The notes: generated from the letters alone by a model not told the origin. Positions 21,201-31,108 are shown, counted from the first letter of the stretch. The stretch is 64,000 nt of DNA from Erwinia pyrifoliae DSM 12163 (GCF_000026985.1 NC_017390.1:1378314-1442313); one strand, 5' to 3'. Numbers and translations: made by a program.

Positions 21201-22354
21201 AATAGCTGCGTCTAATAGCGCTCCACTTTTGCCAGTCCGTGTTTACCGCCCGGGAACGGGCTGACCGTTTTCATAAAGTGGCGTACTTTTTTCAACAGTT
21301 GCCACATTGACCGGCACTGATGATTGCGTGTAATGGTATCGTGCAGCGCCTGCCACAGGCGCTCAACATGATTGACCCACGGCGAGTAAACCGGCTGGTA
21401 AATCACCCTGAACTTTGGATTCTGTTTCAGCCAGCTCAGCGTTTCACGGCTTTTGTGGATGATATAGTTATCGACAATCAGCGTGATCGTTTTTGCCCGG
21501 CGGTAACTCGCTTTCAGGTGCTTAAGCAGGCTGATAAACAGCACCGAACTTTTGCTGTTACCGCCAACGTAACTGACTTTGCCCGTTCCGCTGTGCAGCG
21601 CACCCGCCAGGTAATATTTTTCATTTTGACCCGGTGTTACCACGCGTCTTTGCTGCCCGCGCAGTTGCCAGTCAGCACCGATTTTTGGATTGAGGTGGAT
21701 ATCCACTTCATCTTCATAAAATACCGGATGCTCTGCGCTGCATTTGTCCAACGCCTGGCGGATCACCGCCATCTTTTCATCTTTGTGCGGGTCACGGATC
21801 CGCAGGGTTGGCGCAGCTCTGCGCCACACCAGCCCGGCAGCGGGCAACCAGCGACGGACGGTTCCTGCATGCAACCGGCAGCCGGTTATGTCTTTAATTT
21901 TTATAGCCAACAATTCCGTACTCCAGCGTGAACGCTGATAACCAAAATCGCCGGGAGAGTGCTTTATCAGTTCACGTAACAGAGTGCAGATATGCTCAAA
22001 TGGCCATCGGCGGGAGCGCCCTGCGGGCAACGATTTCAGACCTTCAACACCGGACAACGTAAACCAGTTAATCCAGCGCCCGACGGATGAACGGGCGCAA
22101 CAGAGCGTTCTGGCGACGTGGCTGACACGGTTTCCCCGGTGCAACATCAGTATGGCCGTCAGCCTGCGGGCATGATTTTTATCGCGCGTTTTATGGATAG
22201 CTTTTCGCATCAGGCGTCGTTCTTCACGGGAAATGGGTGCTATGATCGGCATTGCTCAGTCCGGTTGGTGATTTGTTTTGATTTGGCGATTGATCAGATC
22301 GCACAATCCGGGCTGAGTTCCCTCAAAGTGATCTACTATTCCGCGCAGCTATTT
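21201..22354 (-). mobile_element. Complete IS630-family insertion sequence
   Basis: The 1154-bp element is bounded by TA on both sides (21199-21200 and 22355-22356), the usual IS630 target duplication. Terminal inverted repeats start AATAGCTGCG at both ends, with a further matching AATAG block after three mismatches. Length and transposase agree with the classical IS630 of Shigella. Its transposase frame is intact. It inserted into the accessory DNA between the repeat pseudogene and mnmC. Confidence 0.92.
21212..22252 (-). CDS. IS630 transposase
   Basis: Catalyses cut-and-paste transposition into TA. The 346-residue protein has an N-terminal helix-turn-helix region (about residues 20-65, VARTLCCARSSVGRWINWF) and a C-terminal DDE-type domain: YEDEVDIHLNP, then LIVDNYIIHKS, then SPWVNHVERLWQALH, giving the two Asp and the Glu. 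It is intact and nearly fills the element; sequence is very close to the Shigella IS630 transposase. Confidence 0.95.
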   Translation of the reverse strand: MPIIAPISREERRLMRKAIHKTRDKNHARRLTAILMLHRGNRVSHVARTLCCARSSVGRWINWFTLSGVEGLKSLPAGRSRRWPFEHICTLLRELIKHSPGDFGYQRSRWSTELLAIKIKDITGCRLHAGTVRRWLPAAGLVWRRAAPTLRIRDPHKDEKMAVIRQALDKCSAEHPVFYEDEVDIHLNPKIGADWQLRGQQRRVVTPGQNEKYYLAGALHSGTGKVSYVGGNSKSSVLFISLLKHLKASYRRAKTITLIVDNYIIHKSRETLSWLKQNPKFRVIYQPVYSPWVNHVERLWQALHDTITRNHQCRSMWQLLKKVRHFMKTVSPFPGGKHGLAKVERY

Positions 22355-22409
22355 AGTCAATCTGCGTTAATTTGCCAACTGCATCACGTTGGTAAAGATA
22401 ATCCTTGAT

Positions 22410-24410
22410 TCAGTTCAGCGCCCTGCCTTTTAGCAATTTGCGTATCCATAAGCGATTGGGGCTGGTGGTCGCCAGCGTGGCGCGATCCAGCGGGATGGGT
22501 TCCGCGCACAGCTGCGCCGCCAGCACCTCCGCCGCCAGCGGGGCGCTGCACAGGCCGCGTGACCCCAACGCGCCCAGCACAAACAGCCCCTTATGCACAG
22601 GTGCAGGCGGAGCCTGCTGTGGCTGCTGTGCCAGGTCAGCATACTGTTCAAGCGTGGCGGCGTAGTCCGGTAATGCGCCAATCATTGGCAGGTGGTCGCG
22701 GGTGGCGGCACGTACGCCGCTGCGCGCCTGTGCGCCGCTGATGTCAATCTGCCTGGGCCACTCTGCCGCTGGCAGGCAGCGGAGCAGCCGCTCGCGGTTC
22801 TGCTGCTGGTCGTCGGCGCGATAGGTGGTGCTGTCGTCGCCACGGTGATAGCTGGCGCCGATGCTGTGCTGCTGAAACTGCGGACTGAGTGGGGTGAGAT
22901 AGCCGTCATAGCACAGCACCTGTTTCAGCGCCGCCAGCGTATCATTGGTCGGCACATGGCTCACCTGGCCTCCCACCACATTGACCGGCAGTTTTGCGCT
23001 CTGCGCGAATGCCGCCAGGCGATGACCGGTGGCCAGCACCAGATTGCGGTGGGTGGCGGCAGGCTGCGTGGCAAAGCTCAGCTGCCAGTCATCCTCGTGC
23101 GGCGTCAGCTGCACAATTTCATGCTGCCAGTTCAATTTTGCCCCTTGCTGTTCGGCAAGCTGCCACAGGCCACAGGTGAGTTCGGCGGGGGAAAGCCAAC
23201 CGCCCCTGGGATAGGTAATGCCGCCGCAGCCGGTTTCCACTCCGCATAGCGCCTCGGCTTCCTCTGTGGTGACACCTGCCGCCAGGGAGGCTGGCAGGCC
23301 CATTTGCAACATCTTACTGATTTTTTCAGCGCTCTTTTCATCCCATGCCAGCTGGGTAACACCGCACCACTGGTGTTCAAAGGGCACGTTTACCCCATCG
23401 TATAATCGGCGGGCAAAAGCAAATGCGCCTGGGAAAAACTGCGCCAGCGCCGGGTCATGCTGGTTGAGCAAGGGATATAGTGCGGCCTGGCGATTACCAG
23501 AAGCCCCCTGTGCCGGACTGGCATCGGCGCAGTAGAGCGTTACCTTTTTACCGCGTCGCAGCAGCGCCAGCGCCAGCAGCGCACTGGCGATACCGCCGCC
23601 TGCTATGGCGATATCATCGCCGTCGGCAGCGGGGCGGGCGTACCACGGCGTTCGGAGTTGCGTGTTGACAGGCTTCGGCAAATGGCCCGCCAGCATCTCG
23701 CGTTTTTGCCCAAATCCTTTACGTTTGCTTATTTCAAACCCGGCCTGTTGCAGGCCACGGCGCACAAATCCGGCGGCGGTAAAGGTCGCGAGCGTCGCAC
23801 CGGGGCGCGCCAGCCGAGCCATGCAGTCAAACAGTGCGGCAGTCCACATCTCCGGGTTTTTTGCGGGTGCGAAGCCGTCCAGCAGCCATGCGTCAACCTG
23901 CTGATTCAGCGTGTCATCAAAAGTGTGGATAAGCTGGTTTACATCGCCAAACCACAGGTCGAGCGTAATGCGCCCGCCATCCAGCAACAGACGGTGGCAG
24001 CCTGGCAGCGCTTCAGGCCATTGTTGATGCAGCTGGCTGGCCAGGGATGCAAGCTGGGGCCAGCCAGCGTGCGCGGCTGCCAGGTCGCTGGTACTGAGAG
24101 GGAACTTCTCGCAGCTGATAAAATGCAAACGCTGAAGCCGGGCATCCGGCTGCTGTTGCTGAAAGTCGTTAAATGCCTGCCAGAGTGCGAGAAAATTCAG
24201 CCCGGTGCCAAATCCGGTCTCGGCGGCCACAAACAGGCTACGCGGATGGGTCGAAAAACGATCGGGCAGGCCATTTCCGTTGAGAAACACGTATTGCGTT
24301 TCTTCAAGACCATTCTGGTTAGAAAAATAGACGTCATCAAATGCTCGAGATACAGGTGTACCGCATTCATTCCAGCTTAGCTCTGCATAATCTATTGGGG
24401 CGATTTTCAC
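22410..24410 (-). CDS. mnmC: Bifunctional tRNA mnm5s2U34 enzyme MnmC
   Basis: Completes the 5-methylaminomethyl group on wobble uridine of tRNAs. The 666-residue protein carries an N-terminal SAM-dependent methyltransferase ([14 protein letters not shown] loop seen as [26 protein letters not shown]) and a C-terminal FAD-dependent oxidoreductase with [20 protein letters not shown]. The start is GTG, giving [11 protein letters not shown]; the ribosome site is weak. Length matches the E. coli protein (668). Divergent from fabB; its 3' end lies just past IS630 and is undamaged. Confidence 0.96.
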   Translation of the reverse strand: MKIAPIDYAELSWNECGTPVSRAFDDVYFSNQNGLEETQYVFLNGNGLPDRFSTHPRSLFVAAETGFGTGLNFLALWQAFNDFQQQQPDARLQRLHFISCEKFPLSTSDLAAAHAGWPQLASLASQLHQQWPEALPGCHRLLLDGGRITLDLWFGDVNQLIHTFDDTLNQQVDAWLLDGFAPAKNPEMWTAALFDCMARLARPGATLATFTAAGFVRRGLQQAGFEISKRKGFGQKREMLAGHLPKPVNTQLRTPWYARPAADGDDIAIAGGGIASALLALALLRRGKKVTLYCADASPAQGASGNRQAALYPLLNQHDPALAQFFPGAFAFARRLYDGVNVPFEHQWCGVTQLAWDEKSAEKISKMLQMGLPASLAAGVTTEEAEALCGVETGCGGITYPRGGWLSPAELTCGLWQLAEQQGAKLNWQHEIVQLTPHEDDWQLSFATQPAATHRNLVLATGHRLAAFAQSAKLPVNVVGGQVSHVPTNDTLAALKQVLCYDGYLTPLSPQFQQHSIGASYHRGDDSTTYRADDQQQNRERLLRCLPAAEWPRQIDISGAQARSGVRAATRDHLPMIGALPDYAATLEQYADLAQQPQQAPPAPVHKGLFVLGALGSRGLCSAPLAAEVLAAQLCAEPIPLDRATLATTSPNRLWIRKLLKGRALN

Positions 24411-24485
24411 GACAAAGGCTCATTGCTCAGGCAGTGGCGGGATTTTAACGATGAGCTTGCCCCTACGCAAATTTACACAGTAATA

Positions 24486-24502
24486 AGCTGATCGGACTTG
24501 TT
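24486..24502. promoter_or_regulatory. FadR-like activator site of fabB
   Basis: AGCTGATCGGACTTGTT matches the FadR consensus (reverse reading AACTGGTCGGACCAGTT) at 13 of 17 positions. FadR activates fabB in E. coli from such a site next to the promoter. It lies about 65-80 bases before the fabB start and directly beside the FabR-like palindrome. Confidence 0.7.
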
Positions 24503-24503
24503 C

Positions 24504-24521
24504 GGCGTACAACTGTAAGCT
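24504..24521. promoter_or_regulatory. FabR-like operator of fabB
   Basis: GGCGTACAACTGTAAGCT is a near-palindrome of the AGCnTACA-n2-TGTAnGCT type bound by FabR, the repressor of unsaturated fatty acid synthesis. One base separates it from the FadR-like site, the arrangement known at E. coli fabB. Confidence 0.7.
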
Positions 24522-24566
24522 AAAGTGTTTCCCGAATCCTATTAGAATAAGTGGAAGAGGTATTGA

Positions 24567-25790
24567 ATGAAACGTGCTGTGATTACTGGCTTAGGGATCG
24601 TTTCCAGTATTGGTAATAACCAGGAAGAAGTTCTGGCATCATTGCGTGCAGGGCGCTCCGGTATTACCTTCTCGCAGGAGCTGAAAGATTCCGGCATGCG
24701 TAGTCACGTCTGGGGTAACGTCAAGTTATCTGAAGAAGACATTAAAGCGCGTATTGACCGCAAAATGCTGCGTTTTATGAGCGGTGCGTCCGTTTATGCT
24801 TTCCTTTCCATGCAGCAGGCGGTGCAAGATTCAGGTTTAACCGACGAGCAGTATCAGAACAACCCGCGCGTAGGGCTGGTAGCAGGTTCTGGCGGCGGCT
24901 CGCCGTTCTACCAGGCGGCCAGCGTGGATGGTATGCGCGCCAAAGGTCTGCGTGGCGTTGGCCCGTATATGGTGACCAGAGCGATGGCTTCCGGCGTTTC
25001 AGCCTGCCTGGCAACCCCGTTCAAAATTCAGGGCGTTAACTACTCCATCAGCTCGGCCTGCGCGACATCCGCGCACTGCATCGGCAACGCCGTCGAACAG
25101 ATTCAGCTGGGCAAACAGGACATCGTTTTTGCCGGCGGCGGCGAAGAGCTGTGCTGGGAAATGTCCTGCGAGTTCGATGCGATGGGCGCACTGTCGACTG
25201 ATTACAATGACACCCCGGAAAAAGCCTCCCGCACTTACGACACCGCGCGTGATGGTTTCGTGATTGCCGGCGGCGGCGGCATGGTAGTGGTTGAAGAGCT
25301 GGAGCACGCGCTGGCGCGCGGCGCACATATCTATGCTGAAGTGGTTGGCTACGGCGCGACCTCTGACGGTGCTGATATGGTGGCACCATCGGGCGAAGGT
25401 GCCATGCGCTGTATGCGTATGGCGATGGAAGGCGTGGACACGCCAATCGACTATCTGAACACACACGGCACCTCAACGCCAATTGGCGATGTAAAAGAGC
25501 TGGGCGCCATTCGTGCCGTGTTCCCGGGCAAAACCCCGGCGATGTCAGCCACCAAGGCGATGACCGGTCACTCACTGGGGGCCGCTGGCGTGCAGGAAGC
25601 GATCTACTCATTGCTGATGCTGGAGCACGGCTTCGTGGCACCAAGCATTAATATTGATGAGCTGGACCCGGCTGCGGAAGGTCTTGATATCGTGACTCAG
25701 CCTGTTGAGCGCCAACTGACCACCGTGATGTCTAACAGCTTCGGCTTTGGTGGCACCAATGCCACTCTGGTGATGCGCAAGCTGGCATAA
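24567..25790 (+). CDS. fabB: 3-oxoacyl-ACP synthase I FabB
   Basis: Condensing enzyme needed for unsaturated fatty acid elongation. The 407-residue protein has the acyl-accepting cysteine in [11 protein letters not shown] (Cys165) and catalytic histidines in [11 protein letters not shown] and [10 protein letters not shown], the Cys-His-His triad. Preceded by AGAGG and by adjacent FadR-like and FabR-like operators. Followed by a hairpin terminator. Confidence 0.98.
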   Translation: MKRAVITGLGIVSSIGNNQEEVLASLRAGRSGITFSQELKDSGMRSHVWGNVKLSEEDIKARIDRKMLRFMSGASVYAFLSMQQAVQDSGLTDEQYQNNPRVGLVAGSGGGSPFYQAASVDGMRAKGLRGVGPYMVTRAMASGVSACLATPFKIQGVNYSISSACATSAHCIGNAVEQIQLGKQDIVFAGGGEELCWEMSCEFDAMGALSTDYNDTPEKASRTYDTARDGFVIAGGGGMVVVEELEHALARGAHIYAEVVGYGATSDGADMVAPSGEGAMRCMRMAMEGVDTPIDYLNTHGTSTPIGDVKELGAIRAVFPGKTPAMSATKAMTGHSLGAAGVQEAIYSLLMLEHGFVAPSINIDELDPAAEGLDIVTQPVERQLTTVMSNSFGFGGTNATLVMRKLA

Positions 25791-25799
25791 CCGCTTCAG

Positions 25800-25820
25800 G
25801 GGGGCGAACCCATCGCCCCC
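25800..25820 (+). terminator. Terminator after fabB
   Basis: GGGGCGA (25801-25807) pairs with TCGCCCC (25813-25819), extended by flanking G/C, around ACCCA, followed by TTGTGT. The remainder of the gap to 26178 (about 360 bases) is partly AT-rich, around 25930-26010, and holds no gene or clear site. Confidence 0.7.
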
Positions 25821-26178
25821 TTGTGTACTTTCCGCACCACGGGCTGCTGCCCTGGCCTGCCCGCAGTGAACCTCCGATTGAATGCTCGCCTGGCGCTCCT
25901 CGATCCCGCTCCGACAGCCCACCATCAGTTCATGCTGACTGAATTTTAAACGTAAACAACATTTAACCTTACTAATAATATGGTCTTAATGTATCATGAG
26001 GTGATGATATCCGTGAGGGTATTAAGTTTTGATTTCGTGCGCCGCTCTTTGCCGTTCCTCCTGGCCATTTTTGCTTCCAGTATCAGGTTCCTGTGCAGAT
26101 GGGAAGAAAAGGGTCTTAACACCAGAAACCGGTGACTAAGCGCCCGCTATTATTTCACCCCCTAAACGGATTTAAATC

Positions 26179-27855
26179 ATGAGCATGCGACAGCACACCC
26201 TGCCAGGCGAATCAGAAAGCCTGCAGGCCGTCATCGACTTCACGCAGGATTTAGACCGCCATGTGCAGGATCGCGCCCGCGCCAGCCAGATCGGGTTACC
26301 CGAGCTGGCTTTTGCTCCCGCAGCGCTTGGCAGCCTTGGCCCTAAGTACCCGGCGCGAACCTTCTGCTGGCGGGATGAACTTGATGGCGACCAGCAGGAC
26401 GCCCCAGCCGGTGATGCTGAATTGCTTGACGAGGTGGCGCGCTTCTTTAAGGGAGCAATCCGCCCGCAGTCAGGGCACGCCTTGTTTAACATGGTGCCAG
26501 CACCGAGCGTGGAGTCCACTGCCGCTGCATGGCTGACAACCGCCTATAATGCCAACAGCCTGATGGATTTTTTTGGCGGCGAGTCACTGCTCATTGAACA
26601 GAAGGTGGCTCGCTGCATCGGGCGCTGGGCCGGCTGGCCACAGGCGATGGGCATCTCCAGTAGCGGCGGCAAACTCACCATCATGTACGCCATTAAATCA
26701 GCGTTAAGCCGCATCGCACCTGAATCCTTATGCTCTGGCCTGCCAGGCGATCTGGTGATTTTGTGCAGCGAAGGGGCGCACTACTGCGTTGAACATGCTG
26801 CCAGCCTGCTTGGATTAGGTTCTGACAACTGTCTGCGCGTGCCCGGCGACGGCGACGGACGCATGTGCCGTCACGCGTTGCTACGCATTCTCTACCAACA
26901 ACATGCTCGCGGGCGTCGGGTCGCAGCCATCGTTTGCTGCGGTGGAACCACCATTAATTTCAACTGTGACAATACGCAGCAGATAGTAGAAATCGTCGAT
27001 CTGTTCGTGCGTGAGCAGCATTTGCAGCAACGTCCGTGGCTGCATCTGGACAGCGTTATCGGCTGGCTGTATTTAAGCCTGCTCAACGTGGGTGAAGAAC
27101 AGCTGCGGCATGTGATCCCCGATGCGCGTAGCAGACAACGTATGACTGAAGTGCAGCAGCGCCTGCAGGGTTTGCGCGGGTTTGATTCACTCGGCGTGGA
27201 TTTCCACAAAAACGGCCTTTGCCCGTATGCCAGCAGCTTCTTTATTGCCCGCGATCGGCATTTTATGGATCTGCTCGGCGATGGTCATTACCACTACGGC
27301 GAGACGGATTTCCAGTCGGGCAAATTTCGCGCCTACCGCTATATCTTTGAAAACTCGCGGTCGGGCCAGGGGATCCTTGCGGCTTGGATCAATCTGCGCC
27401 GGCTGGGACGCGCTGGCTACGCAGATTACCTTGTCAGTCTGCATCAGGCGCGCAACGCGTTGGTCGATGCGCTTGAGCGTCACGGCCTGTTCCGGGTGCT
27501 TAACCAGGCAAGTCTTGGTTGGGAAGTGGTCTTTGAGGTACCGTTTGCCCCGGATCTGATCGCGCTGGCCCCGTCCCGTCAGGAGCTGGCGCAGCGCTTT
27601 ATGCAGGAGTGCTGGGATCGGGTCAATGCGGGTTACGATCTGCCGCTGTTCAGCATCGTACCGGGCTATCAGATTGGTAACGATGCTAATGCTGTGACTA
27701 CCGGCTTTCTTCTCTATCCCATGCGGCCACGCCAGGATGCCGAGTGGGATGAGACGGTGGCGCTGATTGCCGCACAGTTTGATCACTTTCAGACACGCAT
27801 GCGCGCGCAGCAGCGTAAGCCGGCAACAGTGGCGTTTGAAAAACCCATCCGCTGA
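26179..27855 (+). CDS. PLP-dependent group II decarboxylase, substrate unknown
   Basis: A 558-residue pyridoxal-phosphate enzyme of the group II amino acid decarboxylase fold (glutamate, aspartate, diaminobutyrate and aromatic decarboxylases). The cofactor lysine is in VDFHKNGLCPYAS (His343-Lys344), and HLDSVIGWLY supplies the Asp that contacts the pyridine ring; FNMVPAPSVESTAAAWL is the N-terminal substrate region. The DFHKNGLCPY form resembles the roughly 550-residue aspartate/glutamate decarboxylase branch more than GadB, but substrate is inference. It is a lone gene inserted between fabB and flk, where E. coli has yfcJ, and converges on a MocR regulator. The ribosome site is weak; a second ATG two codons on is an alternative start. 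Confidence 0.85.
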   Translation: MSMRQHTLPGESESLQAVIDFTQDLDRHVQDRARASQIGLPELAFAPAALGSLGPKYPARTFCWRDELDGDQQDAPAGDAELLDEVARFFKGAIRPQSGHALFNMVPAPSVESTAAAWLTTAYNANSLMDFFGGESLLIEQKVARCIGRWAGWPQAMGISSSGGKLTIMYAIKSALSRIAPESLCSGLPGDLVILCSEGAHYCVEHAASLLGLGSDNCLRVPGDGDGRMCRHALLRILYQQHARGRRVAAIVCCGGTTINFNCDNTQQIVEIVDLFVREQHLQQRPWLHLDSVIGWLYLSLLNVGEEQLRHVIPDARSRQRMTEVQQRLQGLRGFDSLGVDFHKNGLCPYASSFFIARDRHFMDLLGDGHYHYGETDFQSGKFRAYRYIFENSRSGQGILAAWINLRRLGRAGYADYLVSLHQARNALVDALERHGLFRVLNQASLGWEVVFEVPFAPDLIALAPSRQELAQRFMQECWDRVNAGYDLPLFSIVPGYQIGNDANAVTTGFLLYPMRPRQDAEWDETVALIAAQFDHFQTRMRAQQRKPATVAFEKPIR

Positions 27856-27965
27856 TCTGCGGGCTGGCCTTAACGGTCAGCGAAACCGGGTATACGCTGC
27901 CTCTGCGCTGGCGGATATGCACGGCTAATGTCAAAACGACGGCATGTGTTTTGCCAGCCGGGAAT

Positions 27966-29393
27966 TCAGTCGCTTAGCCGGGCGAGTTTATTCACTGCCT
28001 GCACCAGCTCAGCGGGCTGTAATGCTGAAAAACCGAGCAGCCAGCCTTCACGCGCAGGCTGCTGACGATACAGCGGCGACAGGCGCGGCAGCAGCAGCCC
28101 GTGCCGTAACGCCTGTCGGGTCAGCCTTTGTTCATTCCCGGTGTTTAAAGCCACCGCCAGCTGTAATCCGCCCTGGTGCGGAAACAGACTGAGGCGATGC
28201 GCCAGTTTATTGTTTAGCTCGTCAATCAGCAGATTGCGGCGGCTGGCATACAGCTGGCGCATCAGGCGCAGATGGGCAGCAAAGTGACCATGCTGGATAA
28301 AGTCGGCGGTTACGGCCTGCATCAGCTGGGCGCTGTGGCCGTCCATCAGGCTGCGCAGACGGCGTAGCGGGTCGACCAGGGCATCCGGCACCACCAGGTA
28401 AGCCAGCCGCAGTGAAGGGAACAGGACTTTGGAAAACGTGCCGATGTACAGCACGCGCGCCCGCTCCTCCAGTCCCTGTAACGCCGGCAGCGGTCGCCCG
28501 TCGTAGTGGAACTCGCTGTCGTAATCATCCTCAATCAGCCAGCACTGGTGACGGCGGGCGAAATCAAGCCATGCCAGCCGCCGTTGGCCACTGAGCGTGC
28601 AGCCGGTCGGATACTGGTGAGAAGGGGTGAGATACACCAGGCGCGGCGCGGCAGTACGGCCAATTATCGCCCCCTGTTGGTCGGTGGCAATGGTGCACAC
28701 TTCTGCCCCCGCGCTGTGAAAGGCGTGATAAGCGCCGGGGTAGCCCGGATCCTCCATCCATACTATGTCGCCCTGGTCGCAGAGTAGCAGGGCGATCATC
28801 TGTAGCGCCTGCTGTGAACTGGTGACAATCACCACCTGGTCTGCCGTACAGCGCACCCCGCGAGACTGGCCGAGGTAATGCGCCACCGCCTGGCGTAGCG
28901 CCGGCAGCCCCAACGGGTCGCCGTAACCCATCAGCGACTCACCGCCAGGCGCCAGGCGCTGTTGCGTCAGACGCCGCCACAGCTGTTGCGGAAAGGCGCG
29001 CAGATCGGGGGAGCCAGCGGCAAAGGCCTGGGGAAACGGCGGATCGTCACAGCCCCCTTTTGCGATAATCCCTTGACCGCGAGCTGATAACACCGGTACC
29101 GGCGCGGGCAGGCTGCGGCGCACCGTGCGCCCGGGAAAGAGGGCAACGAATGTTCCCTTGCCGCTTTGGCGCGTCAGATATCCTTCGCTCTCAAGCTGGC
29201 TATAAGCAGCCTCAATGGTGACGCGGGACAGGGAAAGATCGCTGGCCAGCAGCCGCGATGACGGCAGGCGCGTTCCCGCAGTTAAGATACCGCTGGCAAT
29301 GGCCTGACGCAGCATAGCGCAAACTCTGGCGCGCAGCGTGGCGGCAGGTTGCGTGTTGAATAAGGCGAGGAACGGGACGTTGGTTTGCGCCAT
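27966..29393 (-). CDS. MocR-family transcriptional regulator
   Basis: A 475-residue fusion of a GntR-type winged helix (about residues 17-83: LRQAIASGILTAGTRLPSSR and LSRVTIEAAYSQLESEGYL) to a fold-type I aminotransferase-like domain that binds PLP. The Schiff-base lysine is in GTFSKVLFPSLR (Lys322), with EDDYDSEF and TPSHQYPTG also conserved. Such regulators (GabR, PdxR) sense PLP and an amino compound. It is divergent from the rhodanese gene, across repeated TGGGTCTTAT elements, and convergent with the decarboxylase. Target genes are not shown by sequence; the divergent rhodanese is the best guess. Confidence 0.9.
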   Translation of the reverse strand: MAQTNVPFLALFNTQPAATLRARVCAMLRQAIASGILTAGTRLPSSRLLASDLSLSRVTIEAAYSQLESEGYLTRQSGKGTFVALFPGRTVRRSLPAPVPVLSARGQGIIAKGGCDDPPFPQAFAAGSPDLRAFPQQLWRRLTQQRLAPGGESLMGYGDPLGLPALRQAVAHYLGQSRGVRCTADQVVIVTSSQQALQMIALLLCDQGDIVWMEDPGYPGAYHAFHSAGAEVCTIATDQQGAIIGRTAAPRLVYLTPSHQYPTGCTLSGQRRLAWLDFARRHQCWLIEDDYDSEFHYDGRPLPALQGLEERARVLYIGTFSKVLFPSLRLAYLVVPDALVDPLRRLRSLMDGHSAQLMQAVTADFIQHGHFAAHLRLMRQLYASRRNLLIDELNNKLAHRLSLFPHQGGLQLAVALNTGNEQRLTRQALRHGLLLPRLSPLYRQQPAREGWLLGFSALQPAELVQAVNKLARLSD

Positions 29394-29436
29394 ATGGGTC
29401 TTATCCGGGTGGCTGAATGGGTCTTATTATTAAGAC
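29394..29436. promoter_or_regulatory. Direct and inverted repeats in the MocR-rhodanese divergent promoter
   Basis: ATGGGTCTTAT occurs twice in the same orientation, at 29394-29404 and 29417-29427, 23 bases apart, with a third inverted half forming the palindrome GTCTTA-TTAT-TAAGAC at 29421-29436. Direct repeats with an inverted copy are typical operators of MocR regulators. The first copy overlaps the MocR start codon, suggesting autoregulation. Confidence 0.6.
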
Positions 29437-29483
29437 CTGTTCCGTTTATGATAGCAAGACACCCCATCTCTCAGGAGTTCCTT

Positions 29484-29936
29484 ATGCGTCACTTTTCTGC
29501 GGTATTACAATTTCCCCCTCCTTCTCCACGGCAGAGCGAGGCATGGCTGGCGGAGAAGCTGGCTTACTATGCTGATGCCTGGGACTTGGCGCAGGATTTG
29601 GCAAGCGGCGTGGCGGAAATTGTGGTGATTGATACGCGCTCATCGCAGCATTATCACGCCGGACATATTTGCGGCGCCATCAGTTTTCCTCATCGCACCA
29701 TGCTCGCTGACAGCCTGGCGGCGCTGGATCGTGACAAAGTGTATGTCACTTATTGCGACGGTATCGGCTGTAACGGCTCCACAAGGGGGGCGTGGAAGCT
29801 GGCGGCGGCAGGATTTAAGGTGAAGGAACTGATTGGCGGGCTGGATTTCTGGCGACGCGACCAGCATCCGGTAACAACAGGGGATGAGCCAGGCTGCTGG
29901 CCAGAAGCGACCATGCAGCCCGACTGCGGCTGCTAA
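29484..29936 (+). CDS. Single-domain rhodanese-like sulfurtransferase
   Basis: A 150-residue protein with one rhodanese domain: VVIDTRSSQHYHAGHICGA is the typical CH2A region and the active-site loop begins at Cys91 in VTYCDGIGCNG, a second Cys being at 96. Such enzymes carry persulfide sulfur; the acceptor is unknown. Two more Cys in the tail (GCWPEATMQPDCGC) may bind metal. The start is the ATG seven bases after AGGAG; an upstream in-frame ATG would overlap the regulator's operator. Its stop is one base from the convergent flk stop. Confidence 0.85.
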   Translation: MRHFSAVLQFPPPSPRQSEAWLAEKLAYYADAWDLAQDLASGVAEIVVIDTRSSQHYHAGHICGAISFPHRTMLADSLAALDRDKVYVTYCDGIGCNGSTRGAWKLAAAGFKVKELIGGLDFWRRDQHPVTTGDEPGCWPEATMQPDCGC

Positions 29937-29937
29937 A

Positions 29938-30975
29938 TTATAGCAGCATCCACAGCACCAGCCCCAGCAGGATTAACGCCGCAAAGGCGGTCAATACCGG
30001 CCGGCTGGCCAGCGGTTGCAGTACCGGCGGCAGCGCCCCCCAGACCGGCATGGCGATGGGTTTCGGATGCCGTTCGCTGTCGGCAATGGGGTGCTCCAGC
30101 AGGCGCTCGGCGCGGCGGCTGAACAGCAGATTGAGCAGATCCTGTATCTGCGTTGCACTGAGCACCGTCTGCGGCGTAGCGTTAAAACGTTGCTGGCTGT
30201 AATCCTCCAGCAGCCGCTGTTCGCCCGTGTCCAGAGGCTGCTTCAACGTGGCGGTCAGCTGTGACAGCGTAGAAGTCGCGTGCTGCGTGCTGGTCTGGCT
30301 GGCCTGTAAATACTGGTTCAGCAACGGGAATAAGCGCGATGGGATCGGGTCGCCGCTGTGCAGATTGACCACTTTCAGCAGTGATGCCCATAGCTTGACC
30401 GGCTGTTCCCCGGTAGCGGCAGCGAGACGCGAAATCTGCTGGTTGAGGGCGTGATGTTCCGCTGGCAGCAGGGTGCGATCGGTCGCATGGCCTTGCTGCG
30501 GCTGTGGAATGGCCATCTGGCCGTTTTGCAACATGGTCAGCGCCTGGCGCAGCTGATCCGGGTTAAGCGAACTGAGCACCGTGTGACCAAACTGCTGACG
30601 GATGAAATCGCTCACCGCCTGACGGTTATTACCGGTAGGCAGCAGGTCGCTTAGCTGTTGCAGCAGCTGGCGTGTGGCGTGGCTATCCTGTACCTGTGCC
30701 AGGCGGATATTAAGAAACTGCTCGGCCTGGGGAAAGTGACGAGCCTGCAGCCCGGCATCATTTTTTACGCCGACCTCATGGCGCAGACCCGCCCACAGCT
30801 CGGCAGATTTCAGCGAACTGAGCGACATGATTTTGACGATAAGGCGTTCCAGCGTGGTGCGCTGTGCCGGCGTTAATGGCCGATCGCCAATGCCAGGGCG
30901 TGCAGTGGCGGATGGGGCATCAATCGCCGGGCGCTCGCCGGGTAACGGCGTACCGGGGCCGCTTAAAGGTTGCAT
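29938..30975 (-). CDS. flk: Flagellar regulator Flk (RflH)
   Basis: Inner-membrane-anchored cytoplasmic protein that in Salmonella prevents early secretion of the anti-sigma factor FlgM before hook completion. The 345-residue protein is recognised by its conserved segments TTLERLIVKIMSLSS, GNNRQAVSDFIRQQFG, IPQPQQGHATDRTLLPAEH and a C-terminal membrane helix (last 20 residues). N-terminal 30 residues are proline-rich. Convergent with the rhodanese gene. Confidence 0.93.
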   Translation of the reverse strand: MQPLSGPGTPLPGERPAIDAPSATARPGIGDRPLTPAQRTTLERLIVKIMSLSSLKSAELWAGLRHEVGVKNDAGLQARHFPQAEQFLNIRLAQVQDSHATRQLLQQLSDLLPTGNNRQAVSDFIRQQFGHTVLSSLNPDQLRQALTMLQNGQMAIPQPQQGHATDRTLLPAEHHALNQQISRLAAATGEQPVKLWASLLKVVNLHSGDPIPSRLFPLLNQYLQASQTSTQHATSTLSQLTATLKQPLDTGEQRLLEDYSQQRFNATPQTVLSATQIQDLLNLLFSRRAERLLEHPIADSERHPKPIAMPVWGALPPVLQPLASRPVLTAFAALILLGLVLWMLL

Positions 30976-31108
30976 GGCGAAGTCCTTCAGTCAGATTCAA
31001 CGTCCGGGGCGCACCGGAGCAAAAGAGTAATTCACTATGATAACAATCCCGCCCGGCGATAGGTAGAGAATGGCGAAGTATTCGCGCCGTTTGACGCAAT
31101 TTATTTCA

